Positions 17,974 to 26,708 of a stretch of 64,000 bases of DNA are shown piece by piece. A model generated the notes under the pieces. The model was not told the origin of the DNA, did no database searches, and worked only from the letters and a program-made list of their open reading frames with translations. Each line of letters begins with the position of its first letter. The first letter of the stretch is position 1. Made by a program: the position numbers and the translations under genes. Origin of the DNA: Mucilaginibacter mali (GTDB taxonomy: Bacteria; Bacteroidota; Bacteroidia; Sphingobacteriales; Sphingobacteriaceae); assembly GCF_013283875.1 (NCBI RefSeq), contig NZ_CP054139.1, positions 5,766,001 through 5,830,000 of the forward strand, written 5' to 3'.

Positions 17974-19721
17974 CCAAAAGAGGCCGTCTCATAAGTCAAT
18001 TATGAGGCGGTTTTTTCGTTGATGCCGATTTAGATGAGTTATTAGGAAAGCGGGACTGTATCAGCCTGCTTTCGATTTTTTTGAGTTGGTTCAGGTGTTT
18101 TTATCGGATAAAAAGCCTTTTTTATCAGGCTTTCCACTTTCTGAGGTTATGTGCGATGGATAATAACCCTATTTCGACCTCGGTTTTGGACATTCCCTTC
18201 AGCAGGAATCGCCTGAAGCCGTGATTATGCTTCAGGTTGGCGAACACCGGTTCGACATCTGCGGGCCGTCGCTTTCGGTATTTGATGCCCTGTTCGGTAT
18301 TCAATCTTTCTTTCGCTATCTGCTTGTGTATTCTAAGGCTGTGGTTGATCTCCACCACGCGGTTACCGGCTGCTTGGTGACAAACGCCCCGCATGGGGCA
18401 GTTTTCACAATTCTGCGCCTGATAGCGGCTGATCAGTTGCACATAGCCGGATGTGGAGACCCGCTGCCCGGTGCCGATATGCTGCATGTGTTGTCCCATC
18501 GGACATACCAGGTAATCTTCCTGTTCATTATAGTGCAAACTGTCATTACCGAATGCTTTGATGCCTTTATTTTGTTCCTGGTCGAACGTGTTGTATTTGA
18601 TATAAGCTTCAATGCCTTTTTGCTGTAATACGCCATAGTTCTCGTCCGAACCGTAGCCCGCATCGGCCACTACCGCTTTTGGAAGTGCATGATATAAAGT
18701 TTCGTATTGTTCGATGTGTGATGGAAGGGTCTGGTAATCGGTTGTGGTTTGGTGCAGGCTATAGTTCAAGATGAACTGCTCCTGGGTGGAGATCTGCAGA
18801 TTGTATCCGGGTTTAAGCTGCCCGTTCAGCATAGGGTCTTCTTTCATCCGCATGAAGGTGGCACCCGGGTCGGTCTTCGAAAAGCTGTTGCGACCGCCTA
18901 ACAGCTTTTCCTGCTCGTCATACCGGGCCAGGTTCTCCGGCCAGTGCTTTTTGGCATAGTTCAGCTTCTGCCTTACTTTCTTATCGACATCTTCCTTATC
19001 GTCCAGGGCGGCGTTGATCTTTGAGATCGTTTCTTTTACTTTTTCCGGGTTGATCTCGCTGTATTCCAGCGGTGCGGTGTCTTTAAGTTCTTCGGCAGCG
19101 ATGGTTTGCGCATAACTCCACAGTTCATCCAATTGGGCTTTCATCTTCTCCTTGCTGTTCTTAATGCTTTTGCCCCATACAAAAGTGTACTTGTTCGCTA
19201 CCGATTCGATCTTGGTACCATCGGTAAAAACAGCTTCTTTCAGCGAGACGATACCTTCCTGCTGTAATAACAATACGATCTGTGAGAAGATCTCCTTTAA
19301 AACACCCGACAGCTTCTCGCTCCGGAAACGGTTGATGGTATTGTGATCAGGCTTTTTCATGCCTAAAAGCCACATGAAATGTACATTCTGCGCGGCCTGG
19401 TCTTCCAACTTCCGTGAAGAATACGTGTTGGTCAGATAACCGTAGATCAGCAGCTTGAGCATCAGCCGCGGATGAAAGCTGGATGCCCCGCCGCCTTTAT
19501 ACTTGCGGTTAATCGGTTTAACATCTACCTGATCGACCACCTTCGATACAATACGTACCGGATGACCCTGCGGTACCAGTTCCTCCAGTTTATACGGTAA
19601 AAAGGTTAACTGGTCAGGATCATATTCCTTAAAGACTACTTTTCCTCCCATGCCTTTAAGTTACTGAAAATTACGCTCAAAAACAAAGAGGCTGCCTCGC
19701 TTTTGAGACAGCCTCTTTTGG
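17974..19721 (-). mobile_element. IS1182-family insertion sequence, complete
   Basis: The ends are inverted copies: CCAAAAGAGGCCGTCTC on the left and, reversed, CCAAAAGAGGCTGTCTC on the right, continuing with one or two mismatches. TAA flanks both sides (17971-17973, 19722-19724) and may be the target duplication. Just inside each end is a hairpin (left: CCGTCTCATAA/TTATGAGGCGG followed by a T run; right: GAGGCTGTCTC/GAGGCAGCCTC), which would insulate the element from outside transcription. One transposase gene fills it. Confidence 0.85.
18125..19651 (-). CDS. IS1182-family transposase
   Basis: A 508-residue DDE transposase. The N-terminal domain (YKLEELVPQGHPVRIV) and the three acidic residues are present: Asp in VFTDGTKIES, Asp in VVADAGYGSDEN and Glu in ADVEPVFANLKHN. 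A Cys cluster (CENCPMRGVCH) lies in the insertion between the second and third acidic residues, as in the family. No frameshift or stop, so it is probably functional. The insertion lies between the broken nuclease gene and rng. Confidence 0.93.
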   Translation of the reverse strand: MGGKVVFKEYDPDQLTFLPYKLEELVPQGHPVRIVSKVVDQVDVKPINRKYKGGGASSFHPRLMLKLLIYGYLTNTYSSRKLEDQAAQNVHFMWLLGMKKPDHNTINRFRSEKLSGVLKEIFSQIVLLLQQEGIVSLKEAVFTDGTKIESVANKYTFVWGKSIKNSKEKMKAQLDELWSYAQTIAAEELKDTAPLEYSEINPEKVKETISKINAALDDKEDVDKKVRQKLNYAKKHWPENLARYDEQEKLLGGRNSFSKTDPGATFMRMKEDPMLNGQLKPGYNLQISTQEQFILNYSLHQTTTDYQTLPSHIEQYETLYHALPKAVVADAGYGSDENYGVLQQKGIEAYIKYNTFDQEQNKGIKAFGNDSLHYNEQEDYLVCPMGQHMQHIGTGQRVSTSGYVQLISRYQAQNCENCPMRGVCHQAAGNRVVEINHSLRIHKQIAKERLNTEQGIKYRKRRPADVEPVFANLKHNHGFRRFLLKGMSKTEVEIGLLSIAHNLRKWKA

Positions 19722-19762
19722 TAATGCCTTTTCTGTCTTCCGGACTTTACCGTCTTTCCGGA

Positions 19763-21313
19763 CTACAATTTGATCTCCTCGTCCTTAGTGTTAAAGAAGT
19801 GGAACTCGGTGATCTGGTAATTTGGGTTCGATTTAACTTTTATCCACTGGCTATACTTAAAGTACCATTTCATCTGGCGGGTGATCAACCCCTTTTTAAT
19901 ATAAGCCTCGATATAAGGGTGAACGGCAAGCGTGATATTCTTTTCGTTCTGTTCAACCAGTATATAGTTAAAGTTATTCTCGATATCGTCCATCAATAAT
20001 ATCGTAGGGCGGATGGCGCCTGTGCCGTGGCAGGTAGGGCAAACCTCGCTGGTAACGATATTCATTTCAGGGCGCACACGCTGACGGGTGATCTGCACTA
20101 AACCAAACTTGCTCGGTGGCAGGATGGTATGCTTAGCCCTGTCATGCGACATTTCGGTGCGCAGGTAATCGAACAGGTCCTTGCGATTGGTTGGCTTATG
20201 CATGTCGATGAAATCGATCACTACAATACCGCCCATATCGCGCAGGCGCAACTGGCGGGCTATCTCGCGGGCAGCCTCCTTGTTCACCTGGAAGGCATTC
20301 TCCTCCTGGTTCTCTTTGTTGGCTGTTCGGTTACCGCTGTTCACATCGATAACGTGCAATGCCTCGGTATGTTCGATAACCAGGTAAGCGCCGCCGGCCA
20401 GGTTAACCGTTTTGCCGAACGCGCCCTTGATCTGCTTCTCGATGCCGTAATGCTCGAAAATCGGGTCCTTATGTTTATGAAGGCGTACAATGTTCTCCAT
20501 TTCGGGAGAGATATCGTGCACGTACGATTTTACCTCTTCAAAAATCGAGGTCTCGTTTACATAAATGTGCTGGAAATCCTTATTCAGCAGGTCGCGCAGG
20601 ATGGTGCTGGTGCGGTCAATTTCGCCCAATACCTTTTTAGCCGGCTCGGTTGATGGCAAACGGGTGATGAAAGTCTCCCATTTGGTAATCAGGTCAAGCA
20701 GGTCTTTTTGCATTTCGGCCACGCCCTTTCCCTCGGATACGGTGCGGATAATTACGCCAAAATGCTTAGGCTTAATGCTCTCAATGATCTTACGCAGGCG
20801 GTTACGCTCGGTATTGCTCTTTATCTTTTTCGATATGGATATCGCTTCAGAAAAAGGGCAAAGCACCACGTAGCGCCCGGCTATAGATATATCCGAACTT
20901 AAGCGGGGGCCTTTAGTACTGATAGGCTCCTTTGCAATTTGTACCGGGATCAGCTGGCCCTTGGTTAATACCTCGGATATTTTACCCGATTTATTAATGT
21001 CGGCTTCCAGTTTGAAATTATCCAGCAGTTTGGCCTGGTAGCCGCCGCTTTTAACCTGTTTGGTTAATTTAAGCAAGCTTTGTACCTGTGGACCAAGATC
21101 TAAATAATGCAAAAAAGCGTCTTTCTCGTAGCCAACATCTACAAAAGCAGCATTTAGGCCGGGCATAATTTTTTTAATGCGGCCTAAATAAATATCACCA
21201 ACAGTATAATTGTTGTTGATGTGCTCTTTATGAAGTTCTACGAGTTGTTTATCCTGTAGTAAGGCAATAGTAGCCCCGTTGGGGGTCGAATCGATAATTA
21301 ATTCTTTTATCAA
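19763..21313 (-). CDS. rng: Ribonuclease G (Rne/Rng family)
   Basis: A 516-residue endoribonuclease for rRNA 5' processing and mRNA decay. The N-terminal S1 RNA-binding domain is visible (GDIYLGRIKKIMPGLNAAFV), then the RNase H-like and 5'-sensor regions, the two catalytic Asp motifs (HVIDVNSGNRT and GGIVVIDFIDM), and the zinc-link motif CPTCHGTG. It has no long RNase E-type C-terminal scaffold. The gene for the 29-residue basic protein lies 103 nt upstream on the same strand. Confidence 0.95.
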   Translation of the reverse strand: MIKELIIDSTPNGATIALLQDKQLVELHKEHINNNYTVGDIYLGRIKKIMPGLNAAFVDVGYEKDAFLHYLDLGPQVQSLLKLTKQVKSGGYQAKLLDNFKLEADINKSGKISEVLTKGQLIPVQIAKEPISTKGPRLSSDISIAGRYVVLCPFSEAISISKKIKSNTERNRLRKIIESIKPKHFGVIIRTVSEGKGVAEMQKDLLDLITKWETFITRLPSTEPAKKVLGEIDRTSTILRDLLNKDFQHIYVNETSIFEEVKSYVHDISPEMENIVRLHKHKDPIFEHYGIEKQIKGAFGKTVNLAGGAYLVIEHTEALHVIDVNSGNRTANKENQEENAFQVNKEAAREIARQLRLRDMGGIVVIDFIDMHKPTNRKDLFDYLRTEMSHDRAKHTILPPSKFGLVQITRQRVRPEMNIVTSEVCPTCHGTGAIRPTILLMDDIENNFNYILVEQNEKNITLAVHPYIEAYIKKGLITRQMKWYFKYSQWIKVKSNPNYQITEFHFFNTKDEEIKL

Positions 21314-21392
21314 CTGCTACTCCGTTTCTTAAACCAGGCAGGTGCCCGGTTATTGAAGGTAAACAATAAAATAACAACCCTTAAAAGCAGGG

Positions 21393-21424
21393 AAATAAGC
21401 TATTTATAAAAATAGCTTATTTCT
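21393..21424 (-). terminator. Hairpin after the 29-residue basic protein gene
   Basis: AAATAAGCTAT pairs with ATAGCTTATTT around a short AT loop. The stem overlaps the stop codon of the small gene at 21417. It could partly end transcription before rng or act as a processing site. Confidence 0.5.
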
Positions 21425-21506
21425 TTTTGTGCCTGTTTTTTCTCAAACGTTTTTTGCGTTTGTGGGTGGCCATTTTATGTCTTTTACGTTTTTTACCGCT
21501 TGGCAT
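21417..21506 (-). CDS. Very small basic ribosome-associated protein (AURKAIP1/COX24 type, bL38-like)
   Basis: A 29-residue open frame, ATG 21506 to TAA 21417, encoding MPSGKKRKRHKMATHKRKKR followed by LRKNRHKKK: almost half Lys/Arg. Short, basic proteins of this kind in Bacteroidota carry the motif of the AURKAIP1/COX24 domain (KRRxKMxxHKxxKRLR). That family is linked to ribosomes in mitochondria, and a similar peptide is, as far as I recall, a ribosomal component in Bacteroidota. It is too short for standard gene calling. The neighbour is rng, which matures rRNA. Confidence 0.8.
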   Translation of the reverse strand: MPSGKKRKRHKMATHKRKKRLRKNRHKKK

Positions 21507-21533
21507 AGTGTTAATTTTTTAAATGTTAAATAC

Positions 21534-22382
21534 TTAATTTTTTAATTCTTTTATAAAATCATCGATGCGCTTGCCGGCTGTCGGGTCCTGCATCAGTTCT
21601 TTACATTTTTGGTAAGCCTCAATCGCTTGCTGCTTTTCGCCTAATTGCTTGTAGCTTTCGGCCAGGTAGAAATAAGCCTCTACCTCAGGCTTTTGCTCAA
21701 GAATGGTCTTGAACCTGTTAACGGCCTTATCATACTGTCCCGATTTAATAGCGAACATCCCCAAATTGAAGTTCGCGTTACGGTTTTTCGGATCTTTAGC
21801 TACCACCTCAAGCAACAGGCCTATACCTGTCATTGGCGATGGCGCGCCGCCGTTTACATCAGCCACACCTAAACCGGCTTTCGCGTCAAGGTTATCGGGC
21901 TGCATTTTGGTGGCATGCTCAAACGCTTCAACCGCATTAAGCACCATAGCCGCCTGTATGGTCGAATCCTGGGTGAACTTGTAGGCATCGTTAAAACGGT
22001 TGCCGGCGTTCAGCCAGTCTTCAAATTTGTTTTGCTTGCGGGCAAGCTCCATGTAATAATAACCTGCAGGCGCGGGCTGATTTACATCGTCCCACTTGTG
22101 GGCCAGTTGCCTTTGCAGTTCCTGTAGCTTTTCGCCTTCGGCGTTTTTTAATTGTGTTTCAAGGTCGGTTATCTGTGCCGATAATTTATCGCCGATAGCT
22201 GTTTTGGCCGTGGCCGATAACATCTCTACACTTACATTAACCGCGGGTTTGGCCGATCCGGCAACCATGCCGTTGTTCGGTTTTTCCTCTTTGGGTTTTA
22301 CTAAACCCTTAACAGGCAGCGAAAACAAATAGCCAACAATAACAACTACTGCTGCAATTACGGCTATTTGTTTCCCTTTCAT
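21534..22382 (-). CDS. TPR-repeat membrane-anchored protein
   Basis: A 282-residue protein with one N-terminal membrane helix (IAVIAAVVVIVGYLFSLPV), then a helical region (LSAQITDLETQLKNAEG, coiled-coil-like) and at least three tetratricopeptide repeats (DAKAGLGVADVNG, NANFNLGMFAIKSGQYDKAV, AYFYLAESYKQLGEKQQAIE). It probably works as a scaffold facing the periplasm. It is 12 nt downstream of the HU gene, so the two are co-transcribed. The pairing of this TPR gene with an HU gene is common in the phylum, but no function is known to me. Confidence 0.85.
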   Translation of the reverse strand: MKGKQIAVIAAVVVIVGYLFSLPVKGLVKPKEEKPNNGMVAGSAKPAVNVSVEMLSATAKTAIGDKLSAQITDLETQLKNAEGEKLQELQRQLAHKWDDVNQPAPAGYYYMELARKQNKFEDWLNAGNRFNDAYKFTQDSTIQAAMVLNAVEAFEHATKMQPDNLDAKAGLGVADVNGGAPSPMTGIGLLLEVVAKDPKNRNANFNLGMFAIKSGQYDKAVNRFKTILEQKPEVEAYFYLAESYKQLGEKQQAIEAYQKCKELMQDPTAGKRIDDFIKELKN

Positions 22383-22394
22383 ACCTGGTTAAAA

Positions 22395-22694
22395 TTATTT
22401 TGCTGATTTGGTTTTGTTACCGGTGCGTACCTTTTCTACAAAGGTTTTAGCCGGTTTAAAGCTTGGCACAAAGTGCTCGGGGATGATGATGGCAGTATTT
22501 TTTGAAATATTGCGGGCTGTTTTTTTAGCACGTTTTTTAACAACAAAACTACCGAAACCTCTTACGTACACATTCTCACCACTCACCATAGAGGTTTTAA
22601 CTACTTTGAAGAACGCCTCAACAGTTTCCTGAACGTCTACTTTCTCAATACCGGTCTTGGTCGAGATTTCAGCTATAATTTCTGCCTTAGTCAT
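22395..22694 (-). CDS. HU/IHF-family DNA-binding protein
   Basis: A 99-residue histone-like protein that bends and packages DNA. The family pattern is clear: MTKAEIIAEISTKTGIEKVD, the VYVRGFGSFVVKKR core and the PEHFVPSFKPAKTFVEKV arm (family motif PxxxxxFxPGKxLRxxV). The Lys-rich C-terminal tail (GNKTKSAK) is typical of Bacteroidota. Its promoter -7 box is visible 51-58 nt upstream. Confidence 0.93.
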   Translation of the reverse strand: MTKAEIIAEISTKTGIEKVDVQETVEAFFKVVKTSMVSGENVYVRGFGSFVVKKRAKKTARNISKNTAIIIPEHFVPSFKPAKTFVEKVRTGNKTKSAK

Positions 22695-22744
22695 ATCTGA
22701 TTTTCCTTTTTATTTTATGTAATTACTTAACTGTTTTGGGGTTG

Positions 22745-22752
22745 CAAAAGTA
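22745..22752 (-). promoter_or_regulatory. -7 promoter box for the HU-TPR operon
   Basis: Read on the minus strand, TACTTTTG matches TAnnTTTG exactly and lies 51 nt before the HU start codon. The upstream region is AT-rich; no clean -33 TTG box is seen at ideal distance. Confidence 0.5.
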
Positions 22753-22851
22753 TTGCTTTAATTGGAAAGATTGAAATAAAAGATGATTTTTTTCAACATG
22801 CCCCGCAAAACGTTACAATAGGCTGTTTTTGATTGCGTATTTTTGTTAGCT

Positions 22852-23895
22852 ATGCAGCTTTCAAATCAACTGGTACAATGGTATCATCAACATAAACGCG
22901 ACCTGCCCTGGCGCCACACAACCAACCCTTATGTGATCTGGTTATCCGAGATCATCCTGCAGCAAACCCGTGTAGAACAGGGCTTGCCGTATTTCAATCG
23001 CTTCCTTGAAAAGTACCCAACCGTCAGCGATTTTGCCGCCGCAACCGAAGACGAGGTGCTTGCCCTGTGGCAGGGCCTGGGCTATTATTCGCGCGGGCGC
23101 AATATGTTGGTAACTGCCCGGCTGGTGCAGGAATTACATGGCGGCGTGTTTCCATCAAGCTGGGAGCAACTCATCAAACTAAAAGGCATAGGCGAGTATA
23201 CGGCCGCAGCCATCGCGTCGTTTTCGGCTAACGAGGCCAAAGCGGTTGTGGATGGTAATGTGTACCGTGTACTGGCGCGTTACTTTGGCATCAGCGAGCC
23301 TATTAATAGTACTCAAGGCAAAAAAATATTTCAGCAGATGGCTGATGAAATGCTGGACCGTGAGAACCCGGCGCTGCATAACCAGGCCATGATGGAGTTT
23401 GGCGCTATGCTGTGCAAGCCTAAAAACCCCGCCTGCGGTATTTGCCCGGTGCGGGAGGGATGTTACGCCTTTAAACATAATGCTACAGCGACATTGCCGG
23501 TAAAAATTAATAAAACAAAAATCCGCGAGCGGTATTTTAACTATTTATTAATAAAAAACGACAATGAAATACTAATGCACAAACGCGGTGCAGGTGATAT
23601 ATGGGCTAATATGTATGAGTTGCCACTGATTGAAACAGAACAACTTATGGAGGTTCATCACGTGCTGGAGACGCCATCGGCGAAACCATTTATCGGCGGA
23701 AACATACGAATTAAGGCCGTATCGCAAGTTTATAAGCATGTGCTTACCCACCAGCGCCTGTACGTAAGATTTATAGAATTGGATGGTTTTGAAAATGAGT
23801 TAGAACAAGATTATTTTTTCACAGAAGTAAAAAAATTAAAAAATTTAGCGTTACCTCAAATCATTTTTATATTTTTAACTAAATTTTTAAATTAA
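22852..23895 (+). CDS. mutY: A/G-specific adenine glycosylase MutY
   Basis: A 347-residue base-excision repair enzyme that removes adenine paired with 8-oxoguanine. It has the helix-hairpin-helix (LKGIGEYTAAAIASF), the catalytic-Asp region (AVVDGNVYRVLARYF), and the 4Fe-4S cluster cysteines in C-x6-C-x2-C-x5-C spacing (CKPKNPACGICPVREGC). The C-terminal Nudix-like domain (ILMHKRGAGDIWANMYELP) recognises 8-oxoG. Start: ATG 22852; an upstream TTG would add only three residues. It is followed by ssb after 23 nt. Confidence 0.95.
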   Translation: MQLSNQLVQWYHQHKRDLPWRHTTNPYVIWLSEIILQQTRVEQGLPYFNRFLEKYPTVSDFAAATEDEVLALWQGLGYYSRGRNMLVTARLVQELHGGVFPSSWEQLIKLKGIGEYTAAAIASFSANEAKAVVDGNVYRVLARYFGISEPINSTQGKKIFQQMADEMLDRENPALHNQAMMEFGAMLCKPKNPACGICPVREGCYAFKHNATATLPVKINKTKIRERYFNYLLIKNDNEILMHKRGAGDIWANMYELPLIETEQLMEVHHVLETPSAKPFIGGNIRIKAVSQVYKHVLTHQRLYVRFIELDGFENELEQDYFFTEVKKLKNLALPQIIFIFLTKFLN

Positions 23896-23918
23896 AAACT
23901 AATTCCCTGTTTTAAACT

Positions 23919-24341
23919 ATGTCTGGAATAAATAAAGTTATCCTTGTTGGGCACCTGGGTAAAGACCCCGAAATTCGTCATTTGGAGGGAGGGGTTGCCG
24001 TAGCAAGTTTCCCGCTGGCTACTTCAGAGACCTTTAATAAGGATGGCCGTAAAGTAGAGCAAACCGAGTGGCACAACATTGTGATGTGGCGCGGACTGGC
24101 AGATGTGGCTGCCAAGTTTTTGCAAAAGGGTAAGTTGGTATATATTGAAGGAAAGATCCGTACCCGGTCGTTTGAAGACAGGGAGGGGGTGAAAAAATAC
24201 ACTACCGAAATTGTTGCCGAAAATTTTACCATGCTGGGCCGCAAAAGCGATTTTGACGATGCCCCGCAGCGCGCAGGTGCAAAGGCCGACGGCGCTGTAA
24301 CTGATTTTGGCCCCGCTGCCGATGATGACCTGCCCTTTTAA
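23919..24341 (+). CDS. ssb: Single-stranded DNA-binding protein
   Basis: A 140-residue SSB: N-terminal OB fold (NKVILVGHLGKDPEIRHL, EWHNIVMWRGLA, GKLVYIEGKIRTRSF), a short flexible linker and the acidic tip DDDLPF that recruits repair and replication partners. Co-directional with mutY, with a 23-nt gap, so a small repair operon. A strong terminator follows at 24367-24402. Confidence 0.96.
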   Translation: MSGINKVILVGHLGKDPEIRHLEGGVAVASFPLATSETFNKDGRKVEQTEWHNIVMWRGLADVAAKFLQKGKLVYIEGKIRTRSFEDREGVKKYTTEIVAENFTMLGRKSDFDDAPQRAGAKADGAVTDFGPAADDDLPF

Positions 24342-24366
24342 TTAAAGTATTACCAATTATTACCCC

Positions 24367-24403
24367 AAAGAAAACGCCCGGCAAAAGCCGGGCGTTTTCT
24401 TTT
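24367..24403. terminator. Terminator after ssb
   Basis: A perfect 16-bp stem (24367-24382 with 24387-24402), loop AAAA, flanked by an A run and a T run. Confidence 0.88.
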
Positions 24404-24412
24404 TTACTACAT

Positions 24413-24482
24413 CATTGCGAGGTATGAAGCAATCTCTACACTCAACAATTTGTTATTGCGAGCGATAGCGTGGCAATCTCAT
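24413..24482. repeat. Two copies of an ATTGCGAG...GCAATCTC repeat
   Basis: CATTGCGAGGTATGAAGC followed by AATCTC at 24413-24436, and a second unit with the same ends at 24454-24482. Each is an imperfect hairpin. A matching half (GATTGCTTCGT) appears at 25104. Dispersed intergenic repeat. Confidence 0.5.
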
Positions 24483-24505
24483 AGGATGATTGGTCTGTGC
24501 TATAA

Positions 24506-25060
24506 ATTAACGTCCGTCTGCTCATAGCCGCAGGGGCCTAGTTACTTTTTTCGTGGTGTTTTTTGTTTTTTAAAGCACTCAAGAGGGCTACGCCGTTTGG
24601 CTTAGGCCCAAAAGTAACCAAAAACCCAAGTCATAAAAAAGCTTCAGCCCGCCCTGCGTGAGCAGCTTTACGCCGGAGGCGGCTGCTCACGGCATTCCCG
24701 CCAGCGCTGGCCCGCTTTTATGACAGCCCCACGCTCTTTTTTAGAAACAACTCCGAGCGAAGCAAAGCTCCGCTCGGAGTTGCACCGTGTCTTCTCCATC
24801 CCGACAGCAAAACGGCTTCCGGGCGAAAACGGGCAGAACATGGTAGCCTGTGGGCGGGAAAGGGCATTAGCCTGGTGCTGAAGCGTAGGCTTGAGAGCGC
24901 GATAGCGGGGCATCAGGGTTCAGCCCTGTGGTTCTGCTTGTTTTGCAGGGCAATGGCCCTGTGCGGCAAAGGAAGCATTTTTGCTGTCTTGACTTTTGGT
25001 TACTTTGTGTCGAAGACAAAGTAACTAGGCCCCTGCGGCTATGAGCAGACGGACATTAAT
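24506..25060. repeat. Large composite inverted-repeat element, no gene
   Basis: Terminal arms 24506-24545 and 25021-25060 are inverted copies matching at 39 of 40 positions (GTCCGTCTGCTCATAGCCGC core). Inside, a second pair (AAAGTAACCAAAA near 24611; its complement near 24992) and two perfect hairpins occur: 10 bp at 24657-24691 and 11 bp at 24749-24781. The 555 bp have no convincing reading frame on either strand. It looks like a non-autonomous mobile or structured-RNA element. Confidence 0.7.
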
Positions 25061-25132
25061 AAGGTGCCAACAGAACATTAAAACACAGACCTTAAAACGA
25101 AAAGATTGCTTCGTCCATACAGAACGAAGCGG

Positions 25133-26278
25133 TTAAACACCCATCGCCAGCAGCGCCACTTCTTCCCCAACCAAACTCCCCATCGCTACACCCATACCAT
25201 TACAACGTACAGCGCAGTAAATACCGGGTTGTATTTGTTTAATAATAGGGGAGATATCATCGCCAAAGCCCATAATGCCGCTCCATCGGGTGTCCACTTC
25301 GAATGGCTGCCCGGGAATGATCACCTCGTGCAGGTATTTTAGCAGTTGCTGCTGCACGGCATCGGTATGTCCAAATTCGGGGGTCTCCTCGGCAGCGAAA
25401 TCAAGATTGCGGCCGCCGCCGAACAGGACGCGGTTATCAATATTGCGGAAATAGTAATAGCCCCGGTTAAAGTGGTGGGTGCCCTGTAGCTTTAGATTAG
25501 GGATGGGTTTGGTAACCAAAACCTGCCCACGGCCTGGTACAACATCCAGCCCGGGGAATAATTGCCGGGCAAAGGCGTTGGTGGCCAGTATTACTTTTGC
25601 GGCGCTGAAGTTACCATGGCCGGTTTTGATAACTACACGGGCATCTTCGGGCAGCACTTCGGTAACCGGGCAATTATTTAGTACAATGGTACCGGTTTGA
25701 TAAACCTTATGTAGCAACGTACGCATCATATGGCCGGTATGGATCTGCCCCTCGAAGGGGTTATAAACGATATGCCTTATCCCCTTAAAGCCAAATTGAT
25801 CTATCCTGTCATCTGCAACAGAATAAATATCATTTTGCCCGATAACGGGTTGCAGCAGATCGTTGATCTGATCGATCTGACTGATGCAATCGGCGGCATG
25901 GGCGGCCTCGTTATCCATAAAAAGTTCGTGGCCGCCGTATTGGTGGTAACGGATATTGTCGTCGCCAAGGTTTTGGCGCAGGCGTTGCAGGCCCCGCCAT
26001 TTATAATTGGCCAGGCGCGCGGCTTCATCCGGGCCAGCCTTGCGGATATATTCCAACTGTTCGGACAGTGTACCGAAGCAGGCGAAGCCCGCGTTTTTAG
26101 TACTGGCGCCGCTGGGCAAAAAGCCACGCTCCAGTACCAGTACATTAGCGCCCGGCTGCTGCTTTTTAATGGTAAGCGCGGCGCTTAGTCCCACCAATCC
26201 ACTGCCGATGATGATCACATCGGCATGGCCGGTAAAAGCGGTTTGCTCCCAGTATGAGAAATTATCAATCACAGCCAT
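25133..26278 (-). CDS. FAD-dependent oxidoreductase (DAO family)
   Basis: A 381-residue flavoenzyme. The N-terminal Rossmann motif ADVIIIGSGLVGLSAALTIK binds FAD and is followed by VLERGFLPSGASTKNAG, as in D-amino-acid and sarcosine-oxidase-like proteins; a second FAD contact is GRGQVLVTKPI and a C-terminal GIYCAVRCNGMGVAMG. It probably oxidises an amine or amino acid. No signal peptide, so cytoplasmic. It is 11 nt downstream of the next gene on the same strand. Substrate unknown. Confidence 0.85.
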   Translation of the reverse strand: MAVIDNFSYWEQTAFTGHADVIIIGSGLVGLSAALTIKKQQPGANVLVLERGFLPSGASTKNAGFACFGTLSEQLEYIRKAGPDEAARLANYKWRGLQRLRQNLGDDNIRYHQYGGHELFMDNEAAHAADCISQIDQINDLLQPVIGQNDIYSVADDRIDQFGFKGIRHIVYNPFEGQIHTGHMMRTLLHKVYQTGTIVLNNCPVTEVLPEDARVVIKTGHGNFSAAKVILATNAFARQLFPGLDVVPGRGQVLVTKPIPNLKLQGTHHFNRGYYYFRNIDNRVLFGGGRNLDFAAEETPEFGHTDAVQQQLLKYLHEVIIPGQPFEVDTRWSGIMGFGDDISPIIKQIQPGIYCAVRCNGMGVAMGSLVGEEVALLAMGV

Positions 26279-26289
26279 GGGCCGTTGCG

Positions 26290-26682
26290 TTAAAAACCGG
26301 CTTTTGTTTTATTAACATTGTCGATCATTACCAGCTTTAGCTGTTTCGGATCGTTCACTATAATTTCGGGCTTGCCTTTATAGTCGATGATCTTGCCGGT
26401 AACGGTAACATCCTTGCCTTTGTAATCGGCTTCGGGGTTGCCTTTAAATTTGTCCTTATCGGCGCCAGGGATCATAATGGTGAGTACCTGGTTGGGGTTA
26501 TAGCCGCCCATATCAAGCAAGGTCATTTTGCTGTTCTCGAAATATTTACCGCCGAATATTTTATCGGTAATGCTGACGGTTTCGCCAATATGTTTGGCCG
26601 CTTCCTTAGCGGGGATAACGGTTTGTGCCCCGGCCTTGCCGGCTAATACGGCGAATAACGCGATGATGATCAGTTTTTTCAT
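26290..26682 (-). CDS. Secreted OB-fold-like protein
   Basis: A 130-residue protein with a signal peptide (~1-19, AGKAGA-Q). The body (VIPAKEAAKHIGETVSITDK, then YKGKDVTVTGKIIDYKGKPE and IIVNDPKQLKLV) follows the pattern of periplasmic OB-fold domains seen next to nucleases or as small nucleic-acid-binding proteins. The S1/P1 nuclease gene is 26 nt upstream on the same strand, which may link both to use of extracellular nucleic acid. Function not proven. Confidence 0.65.
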   Translation of the reverse strand: MKKLIIIALFAVLAGKAGAQTVIPAKEAAKHIGETVSITDKIFGGKYFENSKMTLLDMGGYNPNQVLTIMIPGADKDKFKGNPEADYKGKDVTVTGKIIDYKGKPEIIVNDPKQLKLVMIDNVNKTKAGF

Positions 26683-26708
26683 AACGTAAAGATACAGGAT
26701 TTAGCCTT

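Noticed and set aside
24668..24913. 81-codon frame inside the composite inverted-repeat element
   Set aside because: It runs through hairpins and repeat arms, and has no protein-like pattern; non-coding is more likely.
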